The notes: generated by a model from the letters alone, not told the origin. A stretch of 48,018 nucleotides of DNA from Spirulinaceae cyanobacterium SM2_1_0 (GCA_012031265.1 JAAUTY010000033.1:1-48018); one strand, 5' to 3'. Positions 16,888 to 25,992 are shown, counted from the first letter of the stretch. Program-made: numbers and translations.

Positions 16888-18369
16888 ATGTTTGATGCTC
16901 TCGCCGATCGCCTAGACGACGCCTGGAAGAAGCTGCGCGGTCAAGACAAAATCTCGGACAGCAATGTCAAAGAAGCGCTGAAAGAAGTGCGGCGCGCGCT
17001 GCTGTCAGCCGATGTCAATCTGCAAGTCGTCAAAAACTTCATCAGTGAAGTTGAGCAAAAAGCGCTGGGAGCCGATGTCATCGCTGGCGTCAACCCATCG
17101 CAGCAGTTTGTCAAAATCGTCTACGACGAGCTGGTCAGCGTCATGGGCGAGACCAACGCGCCGCTGGCTCAGGCGGAGACCGCCCCCACTGTCATTCTCA
17201 TGGCGGGGCTACAGGGCACGGGTAAAACCACAGCGACCGCCAAGCTAGCGCTCTATCTCCGCAAGCAAGAGCGCAGTGCGCTGATGGTGGCGACCGACGT
17301 GTATCGTCCGGCAGCCATTGACCAGTTGCAGACCCTGGGTCAACAAATTGACGTGCCCGTGTTCGAACTCGGCACGGATGCTGATCCGGTGGAAATCGCC
17401 CGCCAAGGGGTCGAGCGCGCGCGGGAATTGGGGGTCGATACGGTCATCATCGATACGGCGGGTCGCTTGCAGATCGACCCGGAGATGATGGGCGAACTGG
17501 CCCGGATCAAGGAAACCGTGCAGCCTGACGATACGCTGCTAGTCGTGGACGCGATGACCGGTCAGGAAGCCGCGACGCTGACCCACACCTTTCACGAACA
17601 AATTGGCATCACGGGGGCGATCCTCACCAAGCTCGATGGGGACAGTCGTGGCGGTGCGGCGCTGTCGGTGCGGCGCGTTTCGGGGCAGCCGATCAAGTTT
17701 GTCGGCGTTGGTGAGAAGGTCGAAGCCCTGCAACCCTTCTATCCCGACCGCATGGCGTCGCGCATCCTCAACATGGGCGACGTGCTGACGCTGGTGGAGA
17801 AGGCGCAAGAAGAAATCGACATGGCGGATGCCGCCGAGATGCAGGCGAAGTTGTTGGAGGCGCGCTTCGATTTCAACGATTTCCTCAAACAGATGCGTTT
17901 GCTGAAAACGATGGGATCGCTGGGCAGCATCATGAAAATGATCCCCGGTATGGGCAAGTTGAGCAATACGGATCTCGAAAAAGGTGAGGGCCAACTCAAG
18001 CGCACCGAAGCAATGATCAATTCTATGACCAAGGCGGAGCGCGCTGACCCCGACCTGCTCGCCAAGTCGCCTAGCCGCCGCCAGCGAATTGCTAAAGGTT
18101 CGGGTCACACCGCGGCTGATGTCTCGAAGCTGATCACCGATTTTACGCGGATGCGGGGCATGATGCAGCAGATGGGTCAGGGTGGTGGGATGCCCGGAAT
18201 GCCCGGTATGGGCGGCGGGATGCCGGGGATGCCGGGGATGGGCGGCGGGATGCCGGGGATGCCGGGGATGGGCGGTGGGATGCCGCGCCCGGGGTTTCGC
18301 AATGCGGGCGGCGGCAAGAAGAAGGGCAGCAAGAAGAAGAAAAAGAAGAAAGGCTTTGGCGATCTGTAA
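16888..18369 (+). CDS. ffh: Signal recognition particle protein Ffh (SRP54)
   Basis: Ffh binds signal sequences on ribosomes and SRP RNA, and with FtsY delivers membrane proteins to the translocon. The 493-residue protein has the N domain (1-90), G domain with GLQGTGKTT at 107-115, DTAGR at 189-193 and TKLDGDSRGG at 247-256, then the methionine-rich M domain from about 320 (MKMIPGM, SPSRRQRIAKGSG for SRP RNA binding). The C-terminus is unusual in regularity: three perfect 10-residue GGGMPGMPGM units (nt 18181-18270) followed by a lysine block. Such Gly/Met tails occur in cyanobacterial Ffh. The SRP RNA gene was not found in the window. Confidence 0.96.
   Translation: MFDALADRLDDAWKKLRGQDKISDSNVKEALKEVRRALLSADVNLQVVKNFISEVEQKALGADVIAGVNPSQQFVKIVYDELVSVMGETNAPLAQAETAPTVILMAGLQGTGKTTATAKLALYLRKQERSALMVATDVYRPAAIDQLQTLGQQIDVPVFELGTDADPVEIARQGVERARELGVDTVIIDTAGRLQIDPEMMGELARIKETVQPDDTLLVVDAMTGQEAATLTHTFHEQIGITGAILTKLDGDSRGGAALSVRRVSGQPIKFVGVGEKVEALQPFYPDRMASRILNMGDVLTLVEKAQEEIDMADAAEMQAKLLEARFDFNDFLKQMRLLKTMGSLGSIMKMIPGMGKLSNTDLEKGEGQLKRTEAMINSMTKAERADPDLLAKSPSRRQRIAKGSGHTAADVSKLITDFTRMRGMMQQMGQGGGMPGMPGMGGGMPGMPGMGGGMPGMPGMGGGMPRPGFRNAGGGKKKGSKKKKKKKGFGDL
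18181..18270 (+). repeat. Three 30-base tandem units in ffh
   Basis: Three in-frame 30-base units at 18181-18210, 18211-18240 and 18241-18270 encode GGGMPGMPGM each; units two and three are identical base for base. A partial fourth unit follows. The identity suggests recent slippage or homogenisation, and copy number may vary between strains. Confidence 0.9.
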
Positions 18370-18453
18370 GCTGGTGGTTAATGATTCAATGAAGGGCACG
18401 CGTTTTCTCTGCTGGCGATCGCCCGCTCCCAGCCTTGCACGGAATTGAAGGTT

Positions 18454-20031
18454 ATGACGGCTATTGCCATTGATTTTGGAACCAGTAACACGGTAGTCAG
18501 TATCCTGGAGCCAGACACGCAGGCACCCCGGGCGCTCCGGCTCGGCTCGCTGTCACGCCTGTTCAAACTCAAGGCGGCTTCAGGGGCGACGCTGGAAATC
18601 CCGGTAGTGCCCAGTCTGGTCTATGTCAAAAGCCCGGAGGAATTGATCTTGGGGCAGGAGGTGCGATCGCAACGCTTGGGCCTCATCGATCCCAACCGCC
18701 TCTTCAAGGGCTTTAAACGCGAACTGGCGGCCGACTTCCAGATGCCGCCCCGCCAGCTCGACGGCCGCACCTATACAGCTGCCTCGATCGCCGAAGCCTT
18801 TCTCCACGGCATCTGGGCGGAAGTGCGCCAGCAGGGTGTTGTCCCGACACAGTTGATCTTTACGCTCCCCGTCGGCGCATTTGAGCGCTATCTGGACTGG
18901 TTTCGTAGCGTCGCGGAGCATTTAGGCGTTGAGCGGGTGCGGTTCGTGGACGAATCGACGGCGGCCGCCCTCGGCTACGGTGTGCAACAGCCACAGACGC
19001 GAGTGCTCGCCATCGACTTTGGCGGCGGGACGCTCGATTTGAGCCTGGTGCGCGTGGCCGAAGTGGACGAACCCAGCGGCACCCTCTGCGGCCAGGCGAT
19101 CGCCAAAACCGATGCCTACATCGGCGGTGAGGATGCTGATATTTGGATTGTCGAAGATCGGCTGCGCGCCCTGGGGTATGCGCGCGACAGCTTGACCGCC
19201 GCCAGTTGGCAGCAACTGCTCGAACTGGCTGAGCGCTTGAAAATCCGGCTCTCTAGCCAGCCGGAGGCGACTGAAACCTGGCTGGATGATGAAACTTTCA
19301 CCACCCATGAGCTACACCTCAACCGCGATCGCCTGGAAGAATTACTCGAACGCAACCAGTTTCTCCTCCAATTACGCGAGGCGATTGAGGAAGTCCTGGA
19401 AATTGCCCGCCAAAAAGGGGTCGAAGCCAGCCAGATCGAGCAGGTTTTACTCGTCGGCGGCAGTTGCCTGATTCCCGCCGTCCAGCAGGCAGTAGTGGAC
19501 TATTTCGGAGCGGCGCGGGTCAAGCTGGGTAAGCCCTTTGAAGCCACGGCGGCCGGTGCCCTCGCCCTAACACAACTCAGCGGCCTCGAAGACCGCCTGC
19601 GCCACAGCTACGCGATCCGACTCTGGGATGCCAATGAGCGCCAGCCCGCCTTCAAGCCACTGTTCCCCAAGGGAACCAAATATCCCTGTCGCCTCGAAGA
19701 GCCGATTATCCTGCAAGTGGCGAATGAGGGCCAGCGTGAGATTCGCCTTGATGTCGGTGAACTGGCGGACTTGTTGCAAACCGAAGCCAACTTCAGCAGC
19801 GATGGCAAGCTGGGCGGCAAGCGCTTCTATCGCCGCGCTGACTTCCGCTCCCTGGGTGCACACCGCCGCGAAGCTTGCATTGCCAGGCTCGATCCACCGG
19901 GGGAGTTGGGGCGCGATCGCCTCAAGGTCAATTTCGAGGTCAACGACCAACGGGTGCTCCTCGCCACGGTCGAGGATCTGCTAGCGGGGCAAACCTTGGT
20001 GGAGCAGGGGGCGATCGCCAAGCTCCGCTAG
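18454..20031 (+). CDS. Hsp70-family actin-like ATPase, non-canonical
   Basis: A 525-residue relative of DnaK. The actin-fold ATPase motifs are present: phosphate-1 AIDFGTSNTVVS at 5-16, phosphate-2 LAIDFGGGTLDLSLV at 185-199, and adenosine motif VLLVGGSCLIPAVQQAV near 335. Compared with DnaK (about 640 residues) it is short: the ATPase domain ends near 380 and only a reduced beta-rich domain follows (about 390-525), with no helical lid or DnaK C-terminus. Such Hsp70-like proteins are widespread in cyanobacteria with unknown clients. The ATG at 18454 is preferred over a TTG at 18445 because it gives the canonical N-terminus. It is convergent with the large ATPase gene. Confidence 0.85.
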   Translation: MTAIAIDFGTSNTVVSILEPDTQAPRALRLGSLSRLFKLKAASGATLEIPVVPSLVYVKSPEELILGQEVRSQRLGLIDPNRLFKGFKRELAADFQMPPRQLDGRTYTAASIAEAFLHGIWAEVRQQGVVPTQLIFTLPVGAFERYLDWFRSVAEHLGVERVRFVDESTAAALGYGVQQPQTRVLAIDFGGGTLDLSLVRVAEVDEPSGTLCGQAIAKTDAYIGGEDADIWIVEDRLRALGYARDSLTAASWQQLLELAERLKIRLSSQPEATETWLDDETFTTHELHLNRDRLEELLERNQFLLQLREAIEEVLEIARQKGVEASQIEQVLLVGGSCLIPAVQQAVVDYFGAARVKLGKPFEATAAGALALTQLSGLEDRLRHSYAIRLWDANERQPAFKPLFPKGTKYPCRLEEPIILQVANEGQREIRLDVGELADLLQTEANFSSDGKLGGKRFYRRADFRSLGAHRREACIARLDPPGELGRDRLKVNFEVNDQRVLLATVEDLLAGQTLVEQGAIAKLR

Positions 20032-20234
20032 CCCGCCACTCTAGCACGACCGCAGCATCCCACCCATAGCGTGGTTAACGTGAGAAGGATAGTCCGCCTC
20101 TAGACAAACGTGGACGCTTTACAGCGAGTCTTGGCTGTACAGCGCCTGGTGCATAGGGTTGGTTGATGGCAGGAAAAGCAAAGTTCCCATGGTTGCTGTT
20201 GGGTCTCGCGGGGTGCAATTCGACATCCGACTCG

Positions 20235-23200
20235 CTAGCCTGCGCTCTCGCGCTTGCCCGGCACTGCTGCTCGTGCCCGCTCCTGATGGCGATCGCGCAC
20301 CTGCCCCAGCTCGTCCTCGTTCGTCGCCGGAGCCGCCAATAGCCGCTCATTGATCTGTGCCAAAAACCAATCCCTGGTGCGCTCGTCCTGTACGGGTACG
20401 TGCGCTAGCGCCTCATCTACCCAGCGCTCCACTGTCTCAATTTGCTCTTGGTCAATCCAGACCATCTTGGTCACCTCACTGCCATCTGGTCGCGTCACCG
20501 CGATCCGCTTCGCCTCAAAACCGTCGGCTCGAGCGGTATTCACTGCGTGTAGTGCCTCCAAATTTCGAAACCGCCGCGCCAGATCGCTCAGCGTCAGCTC
20601 AAAGCGATCGGCATCCATATCTGTCCAGGACTCGGCTGGCTTGTCTGCCACTACCATCACCAGCGCCGCCAGCCAGTCGCGATCGGTGGCGATTTCATCT
20701 ACCGCCGCCACTAAAAACCGCTTCAACGCTGGTTCCAAACATGACCCAACTAAATAACTTGACCGCACCCGCAAGTTCTCGCGCAATTTACCTTCAGCCT
20801 GCTGTACCCTGAAGGCGGCGTGCAACTGCTGCTGGCAGTCCATCAGGAGCTGTTCGTAGGCATTTTGTAACTCTTGCAGGTGTTTGACCAAGCGCGATCG
20901 CAATGCTTGCACTGGCTCGACATCATCGCTGGCTCCCACTTGGATCGGCTCCAACTCGCAGGCTAGGGGCAGCGAGACAAACAGCAGTTTGTCTGGCTCC
21001 TGCGCCTTTTGTAGCTCCTGCAATATGGCCTGAGCGCGATCGCTCACCCGCCGTGTCTGCCGCGTAAACTTTGGCAGCTTCTTCACGAAGCCAAACAGCG
21101 GCTTCGCCACCATCAGTAGCGAGGCATTGCGGACGCCTGGTGGTGCTTGAGCTTGGGGTGACACCAAGATCGCCTGCAACTCATTGAAAACATTCAACCG
21201 CAACCCTGTCAGCTCAAATGACTTCACCGAAAAACGTGCTGGGTCTTTTACCAACAGCTCAAAATGCTCCGGCCCCAACACTGGAATAAACGTGCCGTCC
21301 TTGTAAATGCCGACATCGGCTGCATGGTAGAGCAATATCGCTGCTAGCAGCACCGGCAGCGCTCCGGGCTTCAGGCCGTAGGGGGGCTGGCTCAGCTCGT
21401 CGTAGAGGTCGCCGAGCGATCGCTGCTCGGCTCGCGCTGCCAGACAAAACGTCTCGATCGCCTGCCAGGTTGTCGCCAGCCCTGACCCAGCGCGCGGTGG
21501 ATAAAATCCCCAGTGATCGCTTTCAAGACGGTGAATGCCAGTCGCCTCAAGCAGCGAATAATACATCGCCACCTCTGGGCCGTAGCCCGTCAGCCCCAAG
21601 CGCGGTTGCGCTGACGCTGCTAGCATGGCTTCCAGCAGCAAGCGTCGCGCTTTTGCTCCTTGAGTGGTTAGCTTGCGACGGTTGATCAGCTCATTGTCCA
21701 AGCGCATCCCTTGGGCGTAGGCGCGATCGCAAACATCCGAGAGCAGTGACCGAAATCCCTTCGCTGAGCGCACCGCCACCCGTTTGCCTTCGGCCCAGCA
21801 GGCATTACGCGCGCCCGACCAGTCATAGGCCGCCAGCAACGCATCGTTGAGTCGGCCTTCAGCCGCGGCAAGGCGGTGGCGTACCTCCTGCCGTGCCACA
21901 CCATCCGCCGCCAACTCCGGTGCCTGCTTTTGGATCTGTTGCAAGGCGCGTAGCTCGCGGGCATCGTGGCGCAATTGCTCGGTCATCGTTGTTGTCACCA
22001 CCAAGAGCGATCGCCCGTCCGCCGTCCACACCGGCACCTCGCTCGGCGGCTCCGGGTCGAGCCAGTAGATGATCACGCCGTCATAGTCCGCCGAGGCACA
22101 GCGTAGCTTTGACCAAGCGATTCGCCCGTCGCCGTAGCGCTGCTCAAAGTAGCGCAGATTGCCGGTCTCGCTGTAGTGGCGCTGGGCGACCAGGGGCTTC
22201 AAGGGTCGGGCGGTTGCTAAAGCATCCGCGAGGGGGCCGCGATCGCTCGCCACCCTTTCTGCCACTGCCGCTTCCACATCAAAATCCGACCCCTGCCACA
22301 AGCGCAGTTCGTCCGCCGCGCCGCGATAGGTGACAATCCCCTTGCCCCGCAGCTCGCGGATCAAATCGAGCCAGCGCTCATAGGCGGCGCTGTCGTCGGG
22401 GGTATCGCAGAGCGACAGCGCCACCAGCTCCGGTGTGGCTCGGATTGAGCCTAGCGTGGTCGCCAGGTTCAGGACGCCGATCGTCTTCAACAGCTTCAGC
22501 CAGTCGGGATCGCGATCCACGGCATCTTGAATTAAGCTCTGCACCTCCACCCAGCGCTGATAGTGCAGGCGCGAAGATAGTCCCAAACCCGTATTGGTGA
22601 AGTAGTCATAGATATGGTGCGGTTGCAGCGTCGGCAGTCCTTTAGCCCCTGTCGCCTGCAAAAAGGCTTGGAAGCCAAATGGCTCGTCACCCGTCAGAAA
22701 CGCGAACAACGACCGATCATTCTGGGCGTAGCGCGTGCAGAGCTGTGGCAACACTAATGCCGATATAGGATGCAATGGGTAAACACGCGCCAGTTGCTCC
22801 GGTTCGATCGCGACCGAGTCCGCCAGCGCCGCTGACCACTGTTGCGCCCGCGCGTCAATCTCCTTGAGTAATGGTTCGGCTTGGCGGCGGTCAATCGCCT
22901 GCCCAATCAGCCGCATGACCTGGCTCGATGATTCCCGAAAGGGGATGTCCTCAAAGCGTCCCTGCACCTTCGTCCACTCGTTTTGAATGGTGGCGTTGAG
23001 GCGATCGCCGTAGCCCGCAAACGATTGGTGTAGCAGTCCCAGGAAGTAAATCTGATGTTGGCCGGTTTGCTTCAGCTCGGCAATCTGTTGCAGGAGATAG
23101 AGATCGCTCTGCTCAGGCGCTTGGGCGGCAAACTCGAGGCTCTTGCCCAGCTCGTCCACTATCAGCAGCACATTGGTTTTTGCCAACTTGGGGAGGAGCT

Positions 23201-23777
23201 TGAGAGCTTTGATCACTTGGCGATCGCTCTTGCTCCCGTCGCCATCCGCCGCTTCGAGCAGTAGATCGAGCAAATCGCTGACCATCTCTTGCCGTTCGTG
23301 GGGTAACCAAAAGGAAGTCAAGCCATTGAACAAAGCCCGCGCGAGCGTCTGACCAATCGGCTCTCGCGCTCCCGTTGCCACCGCTCGTACAAAGCCTTGG
23401 GGCGGGATGAGCTTACGAATCGCCTCCACCTCAGCCGACTGCTCGCCAAAGGTGTCGCCGGCAATCTGCCAAGCCGTCTGGTGCAATGGGTCGGTGGCGG
23501 GTGCAGCCAGAGCGGTGAGATAGTGTGCCAGTGCCGATTTGCCTGTGCCATACGTCCCGGTCAGCGTCCAGGCGCGCGTGCCACGCGACGCCGAGGCGGC
23601 GGTCAGTACCCGCAGCAATACTGCTGAAGCTTGTTCAGTGGGCACGTAGCCTCTGAGTGCCTGAGGATTGCCCAGATCACGCTCCAGATTCACCGACCGC
23701 AGGTAGTGGCGTTGCAACGAAAAATAGGCCGATAGCGAGCGTTGCCGGAGCCGGTTCTGTAGGAACGGATCGCCCAT
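20235..23777 (-). CDS. Large P-loop ATPase, SspC-like candidate
   Basis: A 1180-residue protein. The N-terminal third is a P-loop NTPase with Walker A GTYGTGKS at 74-81 and Walker B VLLIVDE at 203-209 (Asp208, Glu209). After it come LHQSFAGYGDRL (a likely sensor region), an RRQAEPLLKEID stretch and a long helical C-terminus without recognised motifs. The start at 23777 (MGDPFLQN) has AGAGGA 8 bases upstream; an earlier ATG at 23804 would overlap the preceding gene. It begins 13 bases after the DUF4007 gene on the same strand. In Ssp phosphorothioation loci, SspB is a DUF4007 protein and is followed by the ATPase SspC, so the order and spacing fit. BREX BrxC/PglY ATPases are similar in size, but none of their partners is here. 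The SspC assignment rests on context, ATPase motifs and recall of the family. Confidence 0.72.
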   Translation of the reverse strand: MGDPFLQNRLRQRSLSAYFSLQRHYLRSVNLERDLGNPQALRGYVPTEQASAVLLRVLTAASASRGTRAWTLTGTYGTGKSALAHYLTALAAPATDPLHQTAWQIAGDTFGEQSAEVEAIRKLIPPQGFVRAVATGAREPIGQTLARALFNGLTSFWLPHERQEMVSDLLDLLLEAADGDGSKSDRQVIKALKLLPKLAKTNVLLIVDELGKSLEFAAQAPEQSDLYLLQQIAELKQTGQHQIYFLGLLHQSFAGYGDRLNATIQNEWTKVQGRFEDIPFRESSSQVMRLIGQAIDRRQAEPLLKEIDARAQQWSAALADSVAIEPEQLARVYPLHPISALVLPQLCTRYAQNDRSLFAFLTGDEPFGFQAFLQATGAKGLPTLQPHHIYDYFTNTGLGLSSRLHYQRWVEVQSLIQDAVDRDPDWLKLLKTIGVLNLATTLGSIRATPELVALSLCDTPDDSAAYERWLDLIRELRGKGIVTYRGAADELRLWQGSDFDVEAAVAERVASDRGPLADALATARPLKPLVAQRHYSETGNLRYFEQRYGDGRIAWSKLRCASADYDGVIIYWLDPEPPSEVPVWTADGRSLLVVTTTMTEQLRHDARELRALQQIQKQAPELAADGVARQEVRHRLAAAEGRLNDALLAAYDWSGARNACWAEGKRVAVRSAKGFRSLLSDVCDRAYAQGMRLDNELINRRKLTTQGAKARRLLLEAMLAASAQPRLGLTGYGPEVAMYYSLLEATGIHRLESDHWGFYPPRAGSGLATTWQAIETFCLAARAEQRSLGDLYDELSQPPYGLKPGALPVLLAAILLYHAADVGIYKDGTFIPVLGPEHFELLVKDPARFSVKSFELTGLRLNVFNELQAILVSPQAQAPPGVRNASLLMVAKPLFGFVKKLPKFTRQTRRVSDRAQAILQELQKAQEPDKLLFVSLPLACELEPIQVGASDDVEPVQALRSRLVKHLQELQNAYEQLLMDCQQQLHAAFRVQQAEGKLRENLRVRSSYLVGSCLEPALKRFLVAAVDEIATDRDWLAALVMVVADKPAESWTDMDADRFELTLSDLARRFRNLEALHAVNTARADGFEAKRIAVTRPDGSEVTKMVWIDQEQIETVERWVDEALAHVPVQDERTRDWFLAQINERLLAAPATNEDELGQVRDRHQERARAAVPGKRESAG

Positions 23778-23790
23778 CGACTGATCCTCT

Positions 23791-24711
23791 CTAGCAGTCT
23801 GCATAATATGATTCTAGGATCGCGTCGGCTAGACCGCGCGGATCGTCCGTTGCAAAGCTGAATTGCAGTTTACCAGCCGTTTCAACGAGTGATAGTTCCG
23901 GCCAATCATGGGCGATCGCCACCAATGCTTGACAGAGCGCTGACTCGGTGAGCTTGAAAACGAGACCCGGACTCCCGGCCGCGAATAACAGCTTGCTGGC
24001 CGGAATCGTGCGCCCACTAACATTGCGAGCCGCTTGGTGTAAGCTCGTATACGCGACCACGGCGGGCGCTAGCGAGGGCTTGACGCCGACACGGAAGCCG
24101 ATGTGCAAGGTGTCGCCCAACTGCTGTAACAACCCCAATTCAGCAAAAGGGCAATCTAAGTTCTCTTCACGATCTTGCTTTTTGCGCGCGGGCGGTTGCG
24201 ACAGGTACATCCGCAGCAGGCAAGACACATCTTTTTTGAGAGATGAGGCGGCGGTACGGCTCGATAGCCGCTCAGCATAACTTGTGAGTTCACCCCGTAG
24301 CCGTTCTTCGGTAAACTCGCTCGCCTGGAATTCGTTGAAGACGAAGCGCCAAGTGGTCGCGAGACAGGGTGCTTGCAGGAGTTGCCAATGCAGGAGCCAT
24401 AGCGATGCTGGATCTTCGAGATAGGGATCCCAGCCGCGATCGCCCAGCAGTTGCTCACCAAATGGCGTTGGCGCATCGTCAGCCAAGAGCTTGAAAGCGG
24501 CACACCAGTAGCGAATGGAGCGCACCATATTTTTTCCCACGCCCAGTCGTACTGTCGCGTCGTCCGCCAAGAAGACCTGCGAGTTGTGGCTGGCGTGGTC
24601 GAAGCCCTTCTTCAGCCAACCGAAACGCGGGGGAAATGTCTCGTGGCGGGCAAAGACAGCCGCTGCTTTGGTTGTGGTTGCGCCGATGTCCAAGCTGAGC
24701 TGTGGTGCCAT
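23791..24711 (-). CDS. DUF4007 family protein, SspB-like candidate
   Basis: A 306-residue protein matching DUF4007: FARHETFPPRFGWLKKGFDHA at about 20-40, ADDATVRLGVGKNMVRSIRYW at 49-69, then LLGDRGWDPYLEDPASLWLLHW. DUF4007 is the family of SspB, described as the nicking subunit of SspABCD phosphorothioate modification. I cannot point to catalytic residues. The frame continues upstream to an ATG at 24777; I prefer 24711 because family members start just before the LDIGATTTKAAAVFARHETF-like segment. Neither start has a clear ribosome binding site. The ATPase gene follows immediately. The upstream gap holds an AT-rich repeated motif that may be a control site. Confidence 0.78.
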   Translation of the reverse strand: MAPQLSLDIGATTTKAAAVFARHETFPPRFGWLKKGFDHASHNSQVFLADDATVRLGVGKNMVRSIRYWCAAFKLLADDAPTPFGEQLLGDRGWDPYLEDPASLWLLHWQLLQAPCLATTWRFVFNEFQASEFTEERLRGELTSYAERLSSRTAASSLKKDVSCLLRMYLSQPPARKKQDREENLDCPFAELGLLQQLGDTLHIGFRVGVKPSLAPAVVAYTSLHQAARNVSGRTIPASKLLFAAGSPGLVFKLTESALCQALVAIAHDWPELSLVETAGKLQFSFATDDPRGLADAILESYYADC

Positions 24712-24795
24712 GAACCGAAAGGAACAACTGTACTGCAATTGTCGCTCCGGATGGACAATATGACAATCAGTTGCCATTCTAGCGTGATTTCACTA

Positions 24796-24849
24796 TATAT
24801 GTGGTTCTATCCCGCGCAAGAATGCGGTGAAGACTCTATATGTGGGTTC
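24796..24849 (-). promoter_or_regulatory. Pair of imperfect direct repeats before the DUF4007 gene
   Basis: TATATGTGG-TTC at 24796-24807 and TATATGTGGGTTC at 24837-24849 (plus-strand reading) are 41 bases apart, about four helical turns, in the AT-rich gap upstream of the DUF4007 gene. Read on the gene's strand each contains CCACATATA. They could be operator half-sites or promoter elements; no protein is assigned. Confidence 0.35.
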
Positions 24850-24891
24850 GCCAAGCACTCAGAGAGATTTCAATTCTTTCCCTCAACGTCC

Positions 24892-25992
24892 TCACGGGGT
24901 CGTCAGATCGTAAATCTGACCGTCGAAGAGCAAGCGGGTAATACCTTTGGCTTGCAAGTGGTTTTGGGTTTTTGCCAACAGCCGACTATCGGGGATCTTG
25001 ACGACACGCTGCGATCGCCGTCGCTGTGAAAATCGGCGGGCGACGCGATGGTTGTCGAAAACGGGTAGAGCCTGTTGCGCGACTTCTGCGTCAGGAATAT
25101 CGCCCAGATCACTGAAGTCCTGCAACGGACAAGCAATCAATTCCGCCGCGCGATCAACGACGAGATAGCAGGTGCGGGGAAATTTCGCAGCGGCAATGGG
25201 CAGAACATTGACACTGACCGGCGTGCGTGTCGCCCGCTCTGCCGCCAACTCATCCTCATCCTCCTCGTCGTCCTCGTCATCCTCGTCGTCGAAATCGTCA
25301 TCAAAGTCATCGTCGAGGTCATTGTCATCATCGGCAGCGATGTCCTCGTCCAAAAAGCCTTCGAGAGCGCCAACATTAGGTTCTGATTCATCCGCTGGTG
25401 AATCACCAGCCGTCGCCAAGACGGGGGCCTCAATGCGGCGTACAGGGGGGGGAAGCGATCGCGACCGTTTTTGCTCCGGTTCGGCTATCGACTCCGGCTC
25501 AGCTTCAAGCTCCGGCTCAAGCTCCGGCTCAAGCTCCGGCTCAAGCTCCGGCTCAAGCTCCGGCTCAGCTGCTGGTTCCGGTTCGGTCAATATTGCTGTC
25601 GTAACTGCTGTTAGCGAACGCCGTCGCCGCACCCGTCGGGGATGGCCGTTCGTTGCTGGTTCCGATTCCGCCTCGGCATCCGCTGGGAGCGCCAGCGTCG
25701 GCACCGCAGTCGGTGCTGACTCCGCAGCGGACGCTGGCTCCGGTAAGTCCGTGGGTTCCTGCTCCTGGGCTTGGCGCATCACCTGGGCTGCCCCGCTGGG
25801 CGTGCGACTGAGGCGCTTCTGCTGGATCAGATCTTCGTACTCCCCCTCGGGCAAACGGCTCTTGAGAAAGCGGCTGATCGTCGAGCTGCTGACCTCGTAG
25901 CGTTCGGCGAGGGTTGAGGTGGTTTCCTGCGGCAAGCGATAGAGGCGAAGGATCTCGTCTTTGTCGGCGCTGGTTAGTTTTCTCGGACTCAT
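24892..25992 (-). CDS. HTH protein with acidic and EPEL-repeat linker
   Basis: A 366-residue probable DNA-binding protein. An N-terminal transposase-like helix-turn-helix (LTSADKDEILRLYRLPQETT, then LAERYEVSSSTISRFLKSRL) spans 6-45. A long disordered middle holds five LEPE-type repeats (about 140-160) and a block of nearly pure Asp/Glu (about 225-255). A conserved basic C-terminal domain (FPRTCYLVVDRAAELIACPL, LPVFDNHRVARRFSQRRR) ends LLFDGQIYDL. Similar proteins occur as single genes in many cyanobacteria, so despite the HTH it is not part of an insertion sequence. It is coupled to the upstream membrane-protein gene by an ATGA overlap at 25989-25992. Function unknown; a nucleoid or transcription role is plausible. 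Confidence 0.75.
   Translation of the reverse strand: MSPRKLTSADKDEILRLYRLPQETTSTLAERYEVSSSTISRFLKSRLPEGEYEDLIQQKRLSRTPSGAAQVMRQAQEQEPTDLPEPASAAESAPTAVPTLALPADAEAESEPATNGHPRRVRRRRSLTAVTTAILTEPEPAAEPELEPELEPELEPELEPELEAEPESIAEPEQKRSRSLPPPVRRIEAPVLATAGDSPADESEPNVGALEGFLDEDIAADDDNDLDDDFDDDFDDEDDEDDEEDEDELAAERATRTPVSVNVLPIAAAKFPRTCYLVVDRAAELIACPLQDFSDLGDIPDAEVAQQALPVFDNHRVARRFSQRRRSQRVVKIPDSRLLAKTQNHLQAKGITRLLFDGQIYDLTTP
25509..25568 (-). repeat. Five 12-base tandem units encoding LEPE
   Basis: The 12-base unit GCTCCGGCTCAA (plus-strand reading) is repeated five times with almost no variation, in frame within the HTH protein gene. It encodes the LEPE repeats of the disordered linker. Slippage could change copy number between strains without breaking the frame. 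Confidence 0.85.

Noticed and set aside
20166-20342. A 58-codon plus-strand frame starting MAGKAKFPWLLLGLAGCNST, resembling a lipoprotein signal
   Set aside because: It overlaps the end of the large ATPase gene on the other strand, lacks a good ribosome binding site, and after the first 25 residues its composition is implausible (Cys/Leu/Arg-rich).
20235-24711. BREX or DISARM locus
   Set aside because: No PglX/PglZ, BrxL, methyltransferase or helicase partner occurs nearby; only the ATPase size is similar.
23791-24777. Possible actin/ROK-type ATPase from the LDIGATTTKAAAVFA segment of the DUF4007 protein
   Set aside because: The rest of the sequence (GHETF/RHETF, GVGKNMV, DPYLED) fits DUF4007 and no second phosphate or adenosine motif is present.
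25172-25900. Long Ser/Gly-rich plus-strand frame opposite the HTH protein gene
   Set aside because: It is the mirror of the acidic and LEPE repeats; its poly-Ser and Ser-Gly content reflects the opposite-strand repeats and not a real protein.
24892-25992. Transposase of an insertion sequence, from the N-terminal HTH
   Set aside because: There is no DDE catalytic core and no terminal inverted repeats; the C-terminal domain is a different conserved type and the gene is coupled to a chromosomal neighbour.
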